From: G963663315 sp965214205
GTDB lineage: Bacteria; Pseudomonadota; Gammaproteobacteria; Arenicellales; Poriferihabitantaceae
Direction of reading: 5' to 3'
Length of the DNA: 64,000 nucleotides
Assembly: GCA_965214205.1 (NCBI GenBank)
Contig: OZ243941.1
Coordinates: 868,001-932,000, forward strand
Both the position numbers and the translations under genes were made by a program. Below the pieces are notes generated by a model. The model had not been told where the DNA came from. It was given only the letters and a program-made list of their open reading frames with translations, and searched no databases. Shown piece after piece: positions 9,159-17,720 of the stretch; the stretch's first letter is position 1; every line of letters starts with the position of its first letter.

Positions 9159-10232
9159 ATGACAGCAATGAGTAAGGAATCAGTTGAGGCGCTTCTCGAA
9201 GGGGTGATTGACCCCCATACCGGCAAGGGCCTGGTTTCCGGCAAGTCGGTTGACCGCATCGACATTAACGGGGATGCCGTGGAAATTCACATCGTTCTGG
9301 GTTATCCGGCCAAAAGCTGGGAGCCGGAGCTGAAAAAACTGGTTGAAGAAGCGGTTCCGGGAGCGGTTGTGACCGTCGGCTCGAACATGGTTTCCCACGA
9401 AGTGCAGGAAGGGGTCAAGCCGCTTCGGAATGTGAAAAACATCATTGCGGTGGCGTCCGGCAAGGGCGGCGTCGGGAAATCGACCCTGTCCGTCAATCTG
9501 GCCCTGGCGTTGTCTGCGGAAGGGGCCAGGGTGGGCATTCTGGACGCGGATATCTATGGCCCGAGCCAGCCCAGAATGCTGGGTGTGAGCGGGCAGCCGA
9601 CCTCGAAGGACGGCAAGACCCTCGAACCCATGAACAGTTACCATTTGCAGGCCATGTCAATCGGTTTCCTGGTTGATGAGGAATCGCCGATGATCTGGCG
9701 GGGGCCGATGGTTACCCAGGCGCTGGAACAACTGCTCAAGGATACCCAGTGGGACGATCTGGATTATCTGGTTGTCGATATGCCGCCCGGAACGGGTGAT
9801 ACACAACTGACCCTGGCGCAGAAAGTGCCGGTATCCGGTTCGGTCATTGTCACCACCCCTCAGGATATCGCGTTGCTGGACGCTCGCAAGGCTTACAAGA
9901 TGTTCGAGAAAGTGGATATCCCGGTTCTGGGCGTGGTGGAAAATATGAGTACGCATATCTGTTCCAACTGCGGGTACGAAGAACATATATTCGGCAGCGG
10001 CGGTGGTAAAAGCATGGCCGAACAATACGGGACGGACTATCTGGGCGATGTGCCCCTGGACCGGCAGATCCGGGAAAACGCGGATGGCGGCAAGCCCACT
10101 GTGGTTGCGGACCCGGATGGCGTGATCGCCCGCAACTACCGGAAGATCGCGCGCAACGCCGCCGCCAGGCTGGCCATGCGCAAAAAGGATTTTACATCGA
10201 AATTCCCGAACATCGTTATTCAGCAGAACTAG
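9159..10232 (+). CDS. apbC: Mrp/ApbC-type iron-sulfur cluster carrier ATPase
   Basis: A 357-residue P-loop ATPase that carries and delivers Fe-S clusters. It has an N-terminal MIP18-like domain (residues about 5-85), a deviant Walker A motif SGKGGVGKST near residue 100, VVDMPPGTGD, and the C-terminal CSNC pair (near 268-271) that binds the bridging cluster. The frame is open upstream, but ATG 9159 gives the family-typical start; the upstream frame overlaps metG. It is followed 6 bases later by dcd, the usual gene order. A large complex I nearby is an obvious client. Confidence 0.95.
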   Translation: MTAMSKESVEALLEGVIDPHTGKGLVSGKSVDRIDINGDAVEIHIVLGYPAKSWEPELKKLVEEAVPGAVVTVGSNMVSHEVQEGVKPLRNVKNIIAVASGKGGVGKSTLSVNLALALSAEGARVGILDADIYGPSQPRMLGVSGQPTSKDGKTLEPMNSYHLQAMSIGFLVDEESPMIWRGPMVTQALEQLLKDTQWDDLDYLVVDMPPGTGDTQLTLAQKVPVSGSVIVTTPQDIALLDARKAYKMFEKVDIPVLGVVENMSTHICSNCGYEEHIFGSGGGKSMAEQYGTDYLGDVPLDRQIRENADGGKPTVVADPDGVIARNYRKIARNAAARLAMRKKDFTSKFPNIVIQQN

Positions 10233-10238
10233 CTGGAA

Positions 10239-10805
10239 GTGTCCATTAAATCGGACAAGTGGATTCGGCGGATGGCCCGGAGCCATCGCATGATCGAGCC
10301 GTTCGAGCCGGAACAGGTGCGCGAATCAAACGGCGCGAGGCTGATATCCTACGGCACATCCAGTTACGGTTACGATATCCGGTGCTCTGACGAGTTCAAG
10401 ATATTCACCAATATCAATTCGGCGATTGTCGATCCGAAGCAGTTCGACAAAAACAGCTTTGTCGATTTCACCGGAGATGTCTGCATCATCCCTCCCAATT
10501 CATTCGCGCTCGCCAGAACGGTGGAATACTTCCGGATTCCCCGGAATGTCCTGACTGTCTGCTTGGGCAAGAGCACTTACGCGCGTTGCGGCATTATCGT
10601 CAATGTGACTCCGTTCGAGCCGGAATGGGAAGGTTATGTGACGTTGGAGTTTTCGAATACCACTCCCCTGCCAGCCAGGATTTACGCCAACGAGGGCATC
10701 GCCCAGGTTTTGTTCTTCGAATCCGATGAGGTCTGTGAAACGTCCTACGCGGATCGGGGCGGAAAATATCAGGGGCAGACAGGGGTTACGCTGGCGAAAA
10801 CCTGA
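10239..10805 (+). CDS. dcd: dCTP deaminase
   Basis: Deaminates dCTP to dUTP, the first step of dTMP supply in many Gram-negative bacteria. The 188-residue protein carries the trimer-interface and substrate motifs GKSTYARCG and VTPFEPEWEGYVTLE, the latter including the catalytic glutamate, and the C-terminal KYQGQTGVTLAKT that closes over the nucleotide. Length matches Escherichia coli Dcd. The start codon is GTG. It lies directly after apbC in the conserved metG/apbC/dcd neighbourhood. Confidence 0.97.
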   Translation: MSIKSDKWIRRMARSHRMIEPFEPEQVRESNGARLISYGTSSYGYDIRCSDEFKIFTNINSAIVDPKQFDKNSFVDFTGDVCIIPPNSFALARTVEYFRIPRNVLTVCLGKSTYARCGIIVNVTPFEPEWEGYVTLEFSNTTPLPARIYANEGIAQVLFFESDEVCETSYADRGGKYQGQTGVTLAKT

Positions 10806-10854
10806 CCAGCGCTGATCGACAGGTGGTCCGCGTGTCCGCGTCGCGTATCGTCGG

Positions 10855-11430
10855 TTAGCCGCTGTCGTCCAGTACCTGCTGGACGATCTTCATGTAATGA
10901 CTGAGGACGGGCGTGGCCGTTCCGGGGACCTTGCCGCCGTCGTCATAGCGTCTGACCCGGACGATGGACTGCAAATGCGGATTGTTCTCGAATTCCCTGA
11001 CTTCTTCCAGATTCATCGGGCCGCCCTGAAGTTCGAGGGTTTTCACGGAAGCCTCGGATAACCCGGAAAAATAATCGGATTCCACCGCGCACAGATACCT
11101 TTTCGCTTCAACGTGCCATCTGACCGGCTGCGTGACTTCCTCGGGGAAGAATTTCTCCAGGATGGCCGCCCCCATGGATTCATGACGGTTGTTGAGGCCG
11201 AGGTCGATGTAATTTTCCGGGAATTCTCCGGTGTAATGTCCGATATCATGGAGCAGGGCGGCGGCGACAATGGCGTTGGATTCACCAGCGCGTTCCGCGT
11301 TTTGGGCGGCCTGAAGCATGTGTCCGGACATCGTGACTTCCTCTCCCAGATAGGAATCGGCGCCCTTGCGCTCAAAAATATCCGTGAGAAACGCGACGAT
11401 GTTTCCGCGGTTTAACTGGTCTGGTTGCAT
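10855..11430 (-). CDS. tmpB: HD-domain mixed-valent diiron oxygenase, TmpB/PhnZ-like C-P lyase
   Basis: A 191-residue HD protein that fits the PhnZ/TmpB oxygenases, which cleave the C-P bond of an alpha-hydroxyphosphonate and release phosphate. Visible ligands are H37, H61-D62, H83, H106 and D163 or D164, at nearly the same spacing as in PhnZ. K110, H65 and the Y27/E30 gating pair (YLGE) are also present. These features separate it from ordinary HD phosphohydrolases. It follows a TauD/GBBH-type dioxygenase with a 2-base gap, the TmpA-TmpB arrangement. By that analogy the substrate is (1R)-1-hydroxy-2-(trimethylamino)ethylphosphonate and the product glycine betaine aldehyde, but substrate choice needs assay. 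Confidence 0.78.
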   Translation of the reverse strand: MQPDQLNRGNIVAFLTDIFERKGADSYLGEEVTMSGHMLQAAQNAERAGESNAIVAAALLHDIGHYTGEFPENYIDLGLNNRHESMGAAILEKFFPEEVTQPVRWHVEAKRYLCAVESDYFSGLSEASVKTLELQGGPMNLEEVREFENNPHLQSIVRVRRYDDGGKVPGTATPVLSHYMKIVQQVLDDSG

Positions 11431-11432
11431 GA

Positions 11433-12656
11433 TTATGGCCTGTTGTTGGTTTTCAGTTGGGCTTGAAGTACGCGAATCTTACTTTGCAAGCTGTCCCTGT
11501 CGGCATACGCGCCTTGCATCCAACGGTTTCCCGTTCCGGAAAATCCGGTTCTACCGTGTAATACCCGGGTGTTGTCGGTGACAAACAACTGGCCGGGGGC
11601 CAGTTTGAATTTGATCTGGAGACTGGGCGCGCCCGCCAGTTCGCTGAATCGCCGGCAGGCCTGGTAATATGTTTCCATCGAAGCGAATGGAATATCGGTC
11701 AAGGCCTCACAGGAACGGTTGTTGAAGTGAATGGCGCGGAGCCGGCCATGGACATCGGTTTCAATCATCGGTTGTTCCGCCACCAGGTGCACGTCATCGC
11801 TGCCCCGGTATTCGAATCGGGCGTTGTATCCGCAAAGCAACCCGAACCAGGCCGGATTCTCCCGACTCAGGATTTCGGCGATTCGGAAGCCATCAACCAC
11901 CACCGACTCACCGCCATCCGCATCGTTTTCGAGACACCCGAAAAACTGCAGGCCGGGCGTTGGATTCCGATAGGGATTGTCGGTATGGGCCTCAAGCCCC
12001 TTGCGGGTATAGGCCAGGTTGACCGGGTTGATTTCGGACCGTATTTCGAAGAAAGGCCCGTAATTGGTTTCGCGTACATAGCCGAATAATCCGATCACAT
12101 CCAGTACCGCGGCGTTTTTCGCGGGGAGGCCATTCATGAGGGCGACGCCGTAACGGTCCATTCCGGATAACCAGTCAAGCAGCGCCGCGGGGCTGGATCT
12201 GGCGTCCGCCCAGGATACGGTGGGAATACGGGTGGAGAAAGCCGCGTCCCAGGTCGAGGCTCCCGGCGGCAAGAGACGGCCACAACCGTCCGGCTCACGG
12301 TCCGGCGGCTGTCGGTCATAGCGGTTTTCCCATAACCAGTCGATATCAATGACCGTGCGCCATTGATCCGGTTGAAACTGTAATTCCAACTGGTTGTCCG
12401 GATTGATCGAGGCGGATTCCAGAATGGTGTCTTGCGGAATATCCTGCAGGGTAATCAGTTTTTGATGGTTGGACGGGTCCCGCGTGTTGGCGCTTTGTCC
12501 GTTGTCCCGCAGCCATACCGCGTGAAAACGACTGCGGCCTTCCGCACGGCACACTTCAAGTATGCGGCCTTGATCGAGCAGGTCCAGTCTCGGGAGACCT
12601 GATTCCGGCGCGCTCGCCTGCTGTCGGGTACAGGACATGTCTTGCTCAAAACTCAT
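11433..12656 (-). CDS. tmpA: TauD/gamma-butyrobetaine-hydroxylase-type Fe(II)/2-oxoglutarate dioxygenase, TmpA-like
   Basis: A 407-residue dioxygenase with the two-domain layout of gamma-butyrobetaine hydroxylase: an N-terminal small domain (WLRDN near residue 50) and a C-terminal TauD jelly roll with the metal HxD in EAHTDNPY, the distal His in VLHGRTGF and a downstream Arg for 2-oxoglutarate. Being paired with a TmpB-like gene it is best read as TmpA, which hydroxylates C1 of 2-(trimethylamino)ethylphosphonate. The N-terminal domain lacks the cysteines that usually bind zinc after WLRDN (it reads GQSANTRDP). A true betaine hydroxylase is the main alternative. Confidence 0.75.
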   Translation of the reverse strand: MSFEQDMSCTRQQASAPESGLPRLDLLDQGRILEVCRAEGRSRFHAVWLRDNGQSANTRDPSNHQKLITLQDIPQDTILESASINPDNQLELQFQPDQWRTVIDIDWLWENRYDRQPPDREPDGCGRLLPPGASTWDAAFSTRIPTVSWADARSSPAALLDWLSGMDRYGVALMNGLPAKNAAVLDVIGLFGYVRETNYGPFFEIRSEINPVNLAYTRKGLEAHTDNPYRNPTPGLQFFGCLENDADGGESVVVDGFRIAEILSRENPAWFGLLCGYNARFEYRGSDDVHLVAEQPMIETDVHGRLRAIHFNNRSCEALTDIPFASMETYYQACRRFSELAGAPSLQIKFKLAPGQLFVTDNTRVLHGRTGFSGTGNRWMQGAYADRDSLQSKIRVLQAQLKTNNRP

Positions 12657-12740
12657 GGTGATTTTGCGGTCGCTTTTCTGGTAATGTGCGGGCAGTCATG
12701 ATTTTTAAAACAGCGGTTTTATACTAACATCAAACCTGCC

Positions 12741-13463
12741 ATGGTGCTCAACGACATACTGGATTACGCCGGTCAATACGGGCTGGTCGCGCGCGGCGGC
12801 TTTATCGTTGCCGAGCGGGATGATGTGCCTGACATCGGCGGCGATGCCGCGCAATCACTGATTTTGTTCGGCAATGCGGGTTCCTCCCTGTGGGAATGTT
12901 TCTCCGTTTCTGATGAGTATCTGGACGGAAACCCGCAACCGCTGGATCGCTGGAGCGAGAGAATCGGCAATCAAATTGCGGATTTGTTCGGCGGTCTGGC
13001 GTTGTTTCCGTTTGGCGGGCCGCCGTATCGGCCGTTTTTGCAATGGGCTTCGAAGTCGGAATCGCTGCGCTCTTCAAGGCTTGGGATGCTGATTCATCCG
13101 CGATACGGTCTTTGGCACGCTTATCGGTTCGCGGTCGCTTTCCCGACAGCGCCGGATGGCCTGACCTGGGGCGAGGCCAGGGTTGAGGTCAAGGCGGAGC
13201 CGGATATATGCGCGAAGTGTCCGGACCAGCCGTGTTTAAGCCATTGTCCGGTTGACGCGTTTACCGGTCAATATTATGACGTCGAGCGCTGTTACGGCTA
13301 CCTTAAGAGTGATCCGCGAAATTCGTGCCTGGATCAGGGCTGCGCCGCCAGGCTGGCTTGTCCGGAAGGCTTGCGGTTCCGGTATCAGCCTGATCACGCC
13401 AGATTTCATATAACGGCTTTTTATGCCAGTATTGCGGCCCGGCTGGGTCAGACAGACAGATGA
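12741..13463 (+). CDS. Ferredoxin-type 4Fe-4S protein, distantly QueG-like
   Basis: A 240-residue cytoplasmic protein with one clear 4Fe-4S motif, CAKCPDQPCLSHCPVDAF (near residues 155-172), and further cysteines in CYGYL, NSCLDQGCAARLAC that could hold a second cluster. The fold order resembles the C-terminal part of epoxyqueuosine reductase and related 4Fe-4S double-cluster proteins, but the cobalamin-binding part of QueG is not evident. Its stop overlaps the next ATG (ATGA at 13460), tying it to the cytochrome and FccB genes. An electron-transfer role is inferred from the clusters and operon; the exact function is unknown. Confidence 0.65.
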   Translation: MVLNDILDYAGQYGLVARGGFIVAERDDVPDIGGDAAQSLILFGNAGSSLWECFSVSDEYLDGNPQPLDRWSERIGNQIADLFGGLALFPFGGPPYRPFLQWASKSESLRSSRLGMLIHPRYGLWHAYRFAVAFPTAPDGLTWGEARVEVKAEPDICAKCPDQPCLSHCPVDAFTGQYYDVERCYGYLKSDPRNSCLDQGCAARLACPEGLRFRYQPDHARFHITAFYASIAARLGQTDR

Positions 13464-14230
13464 AACATAATCACCGGGGCGGAACCACAAGCGGACAAAA
13501 GACCAGACAACAGAACAGGGTACGCTGCGGTATTCTGTTGGCGATGTTGGTATCGACGCTGACCGCCTTCACGGCGGCGGGCGCATCGGGAGCGGACGGG
13601 CGGCGCGGGGCTGAACTCTACCAGCAATGCAAGCGCTGCCATCAGGCCGGTCAGGGCGCCGGGCACCGGGTTGGGCCTCATTTGAATGGAATCTTCGGTC
13701 GCCGGGCCGGCTCGGCTGCTGATTTTACCTATTCCCGCGCGCTCAGGGACGCCGGCGCGAATGGCTTGGTCTGGGACGAGCGGACACTGGACGCCTTTCT
13801 GGCGAATCCGACAGCCGTGGCGCCGCAGACACGGATGAGTTTCGGTGGTATGCCGGCAGCCGAAGATCGGGCGGACCTGCTGGCCTGGCTGCGTACATTC
13901 TCTGGTTCGCTGGATGATGTTCCCGAGGCGCAGCCCACCATGACAGCGGCTGAATACGGCCTCGACCCGGAGATTCTGTCGATCCAGGGGAACCCGCAAT
14001 ACGGCGCCTATCTGGCGAGCGAGTGCACAACCTGCCACCGCAGCGACGGGGTGGATGCCGGGATTCCCTCCATCACAAGTTGGCCGGTGGATGATTTCGT
14101 GATAACCTTGCAGGCGTACAAGAACGGGAAGCGTGTCCATCCGGCCATGCAGATGATTGCTACCCGATTATCTGACGAAGAGATTGCCTCATTAGCCGCG
14201 TATTTCCGGAATTTGAATAATCAACCGTAA
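13460..14230 (+). CDS. fccA: Diheme cytochrome c, FccA-like, with an added class I cytochrome domain
   Basis: An exported cytochrome of 256 residues with a long basic N-terminus and a hydrophobic signal segment (about residues 23-45). The first haem site is CKRCH (Cys57) in a class I cytochrome c2/c550-type domain with GPHLNGIFGRRAG and MSFGGM as a likely Met ligand. The second is CTTCH (Cys189) in a shorter domain resembling the cytochrome subunit of flavocytochrome c. It sits 17 bases before fccB, so it should accept electrons from sulfide oxidation in the periplasm. The start overlaps the stop of the preceding gene, consistent with translational coupling. Confidence 0.75.
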   Translation: MKHNHRGGTTSGQKTRQQNRVRCGILLAMLVSTLTAFTAAGASGADGRRGAELYQQCKRCHQAGQGAGHRVGPHLNGIFGRRAGSAADFTYSRALRDAGANGLVWDERTLDAFLANPTAVAPQTRMSFGGMPAAEDRADLLAWLRTFSGSLDDVPEAQPTMTAAEYGLDPEILSIQGNPQYGAYLASECTTCHRSDGVDAGIPSITSWPVDDFVITLQAYKNGKRVHPAMQMIATRLSDEEIASLAAYFRNLNNQP

Positions 14231-14247
14231 ATCTGTAGGAGGGAATT

Positions 14248-15513
14248 ATGAAATTGAACCGAAGACAACTTCTCGCCTCGGCCGTCACTGTTTCGGCAGC
14301 GCTATCGGCGCCGGCGGTACTGGGGCAGGCGCGGCCGCGTGTAGTCGTGGTTGGCGGCGGCGCTGGCGGAGCGACAGCGGCGCGCTATATCGCCAAAGAT
14401 TCCGGGGGGGCGATTGACGTAACCCTGGTGGATTCCTCCAAAGCCTATTATTCGTGTTTTTTCTCGAATCTCTATATCGGAGGCTTTCGTGACTTTGCTT
14501 CGATCGGACACAGCTATGGTACCCTGGCGAGCGCGTATGGAATCAATGTTGTTCATGACTGGGCCGTGGGTGTTGACACGGACGCCCGCACTGTTGCGCT
14601 TGCCGGCGGCGGCAGCCTTTCCTACGATCGGCTGGTGCTGTCTCCGGGGATCGATTTCAAGGCCGGGTCCGTGCCGGGCTGGGATCTGTCGGCGCAGAAT
14701 CAGATGCCGCATGCCTACAAGGCCGGGTCGCAGACACAACTCCTGAGAGCGCAGGTCGAAGCGATGCCCGCTGGCGGCGTCTACTGCATGGTGCCGCCGA
14801 CGAACCCGTACCGTTGCCCGCCGGGACCTTATGAGCGGATATCAATGGTCGCCCATGTGCTGAAGCAAAAGAATCCAACGGCGAAAATCCTGATTGTGGA
14901 TCCGAAGCAGAAGTTTTCCAAACAGGCTCTTTTCGAGGATGGGTGGAAGCGTTATTATCCGGGCATGGTCGAACGAATCTGGCCGGAATTCGGTGACCAG
15001 AAGATTGAGGTGCGGCCGGAATCAATGGAAGTGGTGATCAACGGTGAGGCCACCAAAGTGGATGTATGCAACGTGATTCCGGCCCAGAAGGCGGGCCATA
15101 TCGCCGAAGTCGCGGGGATTACCAACGAGGCCGGCTGGGCGCCTGTTGTCCCGCACACGATGCAGAGTCGGATGGATGAAAACATCCATGTGCTGGGTGA
15201 CGCCTCGCAGCAGGGCGATATGCCCAAATCCGGCTTTTCCGCCAATAGCCAGGCCAAGGTTTGCGCCATGGCGATACGGGGCGCCCTGAGCGGGTCGGAT
15301 GTCTTCCCGGCCCGGTTTGCCAATACCTGCTGGTCGCTCATCGAGACCGATGACGGCGTCAAGGTCGGCGCCACCTACCAGGCGACGGATGAGAAAATCG
15401 CGAAAGTAGACGGGTTCATCTCACAGGTCGGTGAGACCGCCGAGGTGCGCAAGGCGACTTATGAGGAGTCTCTCGGCTGGTATGAAGGGATTTCTGCTGA
15501 CATGTTCGGCTGA
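14248..15513 (+). CDS. fccB: Flavocytochrome c sulfide dehydrogenase, flavoprotein subunit
   Basis: Oxidises sulfide to sulfur or polysulfide in the periplasm and passes electrons to the FccA cytochrome. The 421-residue precursor has a twin-arginine-type signal (KLNRRQLLASAVTVSAAL), the FAD dinucleotide motif VVVGGGAGGATAARY just after it, and the two cysteines that form the redox-active disulfide, Cys190 in YRCPPGPYER and Cys361 in ANTCWSL. The C-terminal flavocytochrome c binding domain is present, so the protein is full length. A GGAGG ribosome binding site precedes the ATG. Confidence 0.9.
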   Translation: MKLNRRQLLASAVTVSAALSAPAVLGQARPRVVVVGGGAGGATAARYIAKDSGGAIDVTLVDSSKAYYSCFFSNLYIGGFRDFASIGHSYGTLASAYGINVVHDWAVGVDTDARTVALAGGGSLSYDRLVLSPGIDFKAGSVPGWDLSAQNQMPHAYKAGSQTQLLRAQVEAMPAGGVYCMVPPTNPYRCPPGPYERISMVAHVLKQKNPTAKILIVDPKQKFSKQALFEDGWKRYYPGMVERIWPEFGDQKIEVRPESMEVVINGEATKVDVCNVIPAQKAGHIAEVAGITNEAGWAPVVPHTMQSRMDENIHVLGDASQQGDMPKSGFSANSQAKVCAMAIRGALSGSDVFPARFANTCWSLIETDDGVKVGATYQATDEKIAKVDGFISQVGETAEVRKATYEESLGWYEGISADMFG

Positions 15514-15524
15514 TCCGGTATAAA

Positions 15525-15555
15525 ATCGGGCGCGGTCACCGGTCCCGCGCCCGAT
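15525..15555 (+). terminator. Strong hairpin after fccB
   Basis: A perfect 11-bp inverted repeat, ATCGGGCGCGG and CCGCGCCCGAT, separated by 9 bases, begins 12 bases after the fccB stop. The following sequence is TCTCC, not a T-run, so it may be a weak intrinsic terminator or a 3'-end stabilising hairpin for the fccAB message. Confidence 0.55.
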
Positions 15556-15669
15556 TCTCCAGGCTGACCGTGACCCGGGTCGCTGTATCACAACGCAGCG
15601 GGACAGGTCGGGCATGGTCAATTTCACAGCGGCATTGCCAGGCCCGGTTCATATTTCATAGTAACTGTT

Positions 15670-17679
15670 ATGGCCTATCAGCTCGGGATTGATACCGGAG
15701 GCACCTATACGGACGCGGTGATCGTCGATGAAAATCAGGCCGTACTGGCCAGGAACAAAAGCCTGACCACCAGTTTCGATCTGACCATCGGTATCGGCAA
15801 CTCGATTTCAAATTTGCCACCCTCCTGCATCGCGGAGGTTAATCTCGTCGCGCTTTCCACCACTTTATCCACAAACTCGGTGGTTGAGGGGCGCGGGGCG
15901 CCGGTTGCGGTCCTGTTGCCGGGCTACAACCAGGCCCAGGTGGACAAAAGCGGATTGACCGAGATCGTGGACCGGGAGCTGATTTCCCTGATTGACGGCG
16001 GTCATGACGCAATCGGCGAGGAATTGAAACCGCTGGATATCGAATTCGCCAGAAGCAGGATCATGGAACAGAATGACCGGGTTTCCGCATTCGCGATATC
16101 CGGCATGTTCGGAACCCGCAACCCCACTCATGAAAAACAGCTTCGTGACCTGGTCCATGAACTGACCGACAAACCCGCCGCCTGCGGGCATGAACTGGCT
16201 TCCAGTCTGGGCGCCCCGAGGAGGGCTCTGACCGCCGCTCTCAATGCCCGGATGATTCTGTACATTCAATTGCTGATTGATTCCGTCGAAACCATACTGA
16301 ATGAAAAGGGAATTGAAGCGCCGTTGATGATTGTCAAGGGGGACGGTTCACTGGTCAACGCGCATACCGCCCGCTTGCAGCCGGTTGCCACCGTCCTGTC
16401 CGGGCCGGCCGCCAGCGTAATCGGGGCTTGTGCCCTGAGTGGACAGAAAAATGCCATCGTTGTCGATATGGGTGGAACCACCACCGATATCGCCATTGTC
16501 ACCGATGGCCAGCCGGAGTTGTGTGAAGACGGCGCCCGGATCGGCGCCTGGCAGCCGATGGTTGAGGCCATCCGGGTGTTTTCGATTGGCTTGGGCGGCG
16601 ATAGCGAACTCGGATTCAGGTCCGGCCTGAATATTTCCGGACGAAGGGTGGTGCCGATGAGCCTGTTGGCGCACCAGTTCCCGGAGGTAATGTCGGCCAT
16701 TGAGCGGCAGGAGAGTGGTTCACCCAGCCCGAGAAACAACAAATTCGCTCTGCCGTTGCAGAAAAATGAAGCGCTGTTACGGCAGTTGAATGAAGTCGAG
16801 CAGCAAGCCTGGGAGAGGTTGCAACAAGGGCCGATCGAATTGGAAACGCTGATCGACAGTAACCGGAGCATGCTGCGGGCGGTTGCCAGAATGGAACGGA
16901 TGGGACTGGTGATTTACAGCGGATTTACCCCGTCAGACGCGACCCATGTGCTCGGCATGAGTGACCACTGGGACAGTCAGGCTGCCCGGCTCGGGGCCAT
17001 AATATGGGCCAGGCAGATGCGCCACCTGTATGGATACGGTAACTGGCGGGACGGGGACGCGGTATCGCCCTGTCAGGAAGTGTTCCATCTGGTGACCAGT
17101 AAAATCAGCCAGAAACTGATCGAGGCCGGTCTCAACCAGCATGGCAAACTGGCGGATTCGCAATCACAGAATCTGACCCGACTGCTGTCCGATATCGTAC
17201 TTGGGCAGGGCCGTTCCTCAAAAGTGAATCCGCTGTTCAAACTGGAGTTTTCAAAGGGCTATCCGATTGTCGCCGTGGGCGGACCGGCGGCCGATTATTT
17301 CCCGGATGTGGCGAAAAAACTCGATGTCTCTCTGAATTTACCCGAAAATGCCGAGACTGCGAATGCCATCGGCGCGGTGCTTGGCGCCGTCGTGCAGATC
17401 GCTCATGTGACCGTGGCCCAGCCTCAATTCGGCGTATTTTACCTGTTCCACAAGGATCAACCGATCCGGTTTGAGAATCTGGAACCGGCGATTGAGGAAG
17501 CCACTAGAATCGCCAGGCAGGAAGCCTACGATATGGCCGTGGCAGCCGGGGCGGCCTCGGTCGAGACCAGAATCCGGCAGGACGCGAACCATGTTCAGCA
17601 TGATATTGACGGCGAACTGTTCGTCAGTACCCGCATCACAGCCATCGCCTCCGGCCGCCCGAACTGCCTGATGCAGTGA
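15670..17679 (+). CDS. Hydantoinase/oxoprolinase (HyuA) family protein
   Basis: A 669-residue protein of the ASKHA-fold hydantoinase A/oxoprolinase family, which performs ATP-dependent opening of cyclic amides or carboxylation-type reactions. The phosphate loops are GIDTGGTYTDAVIV at the N-terminus and VVDMGGTTTDIAIV near residue 270; GPAASVIGA also fits the family. The usual HyuB partner is absent from the window, which occurs for stand-alone members. It follows fccB on the same strand after a hairpin and 156 bases, so it probably has its own promoter. It converges on the TMADH-like gene. The substrate is not evident. Confidence 0.8.
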   Translation: MAYQLGIDTGGTYTDAVIVDENQAVLARNKSLTTSFDLTIGIGNSISNLPPSCIAEVNLVALSTTLSTNSVVEGRGAPVAVLLPGYNQAQVDKSGLTEIVDRELISLIDGGHDAIGEELKPLDIEFARSRIMEQNDRVSAFAISGMFGTRNPTHEKQLRDLVHELTDKPAACGHELASSLGAPRRALTAALNARMILYIQLLIDSVETILNEKGIEAPLMIVKGDGSLVNAHTARLQPVATVLSGPAASVIGACALSGQKNAIVVDMGGTTTDIAIVTDGQPELCEDGARIGAWQPMVEAIRVFSIGLGGDSELGFRSGLNISGRRVVPMSLLAHQFPEVMSAIERQESGSPSPRNNKFALPLQKNEALLRQLNEVEQQAWERLQQGPIELETLIDSNRSMLRAVARMERMGLVIYSGFTPSDATHVLGMSDHWDSQAARLGAIIWARQMRHLYGYGNWRDGDAVSPCQEVFHLVTSKISQKLIEAGLNQHGKLADSQSQNLTRLLSDIVLGQGRSSKVNPLFKLEFSKGYPIVAVGGPAADYFPDVAKKLDVSLNLPENAETANAIGAVLGAVVQIAHVTVAQPQFGVFYLFHKDQPIRFENLEPAIEEATRIARQEAYDMAVAAGAASVETRIRQDANHVQHDIDGELFVSTRITAIASGRPNCLMQ

Positions 17680-17720
17680 TTGTCAGCGCGGACTAAGTCT
17701 CAACGCAAGTCGCCTGGTAG

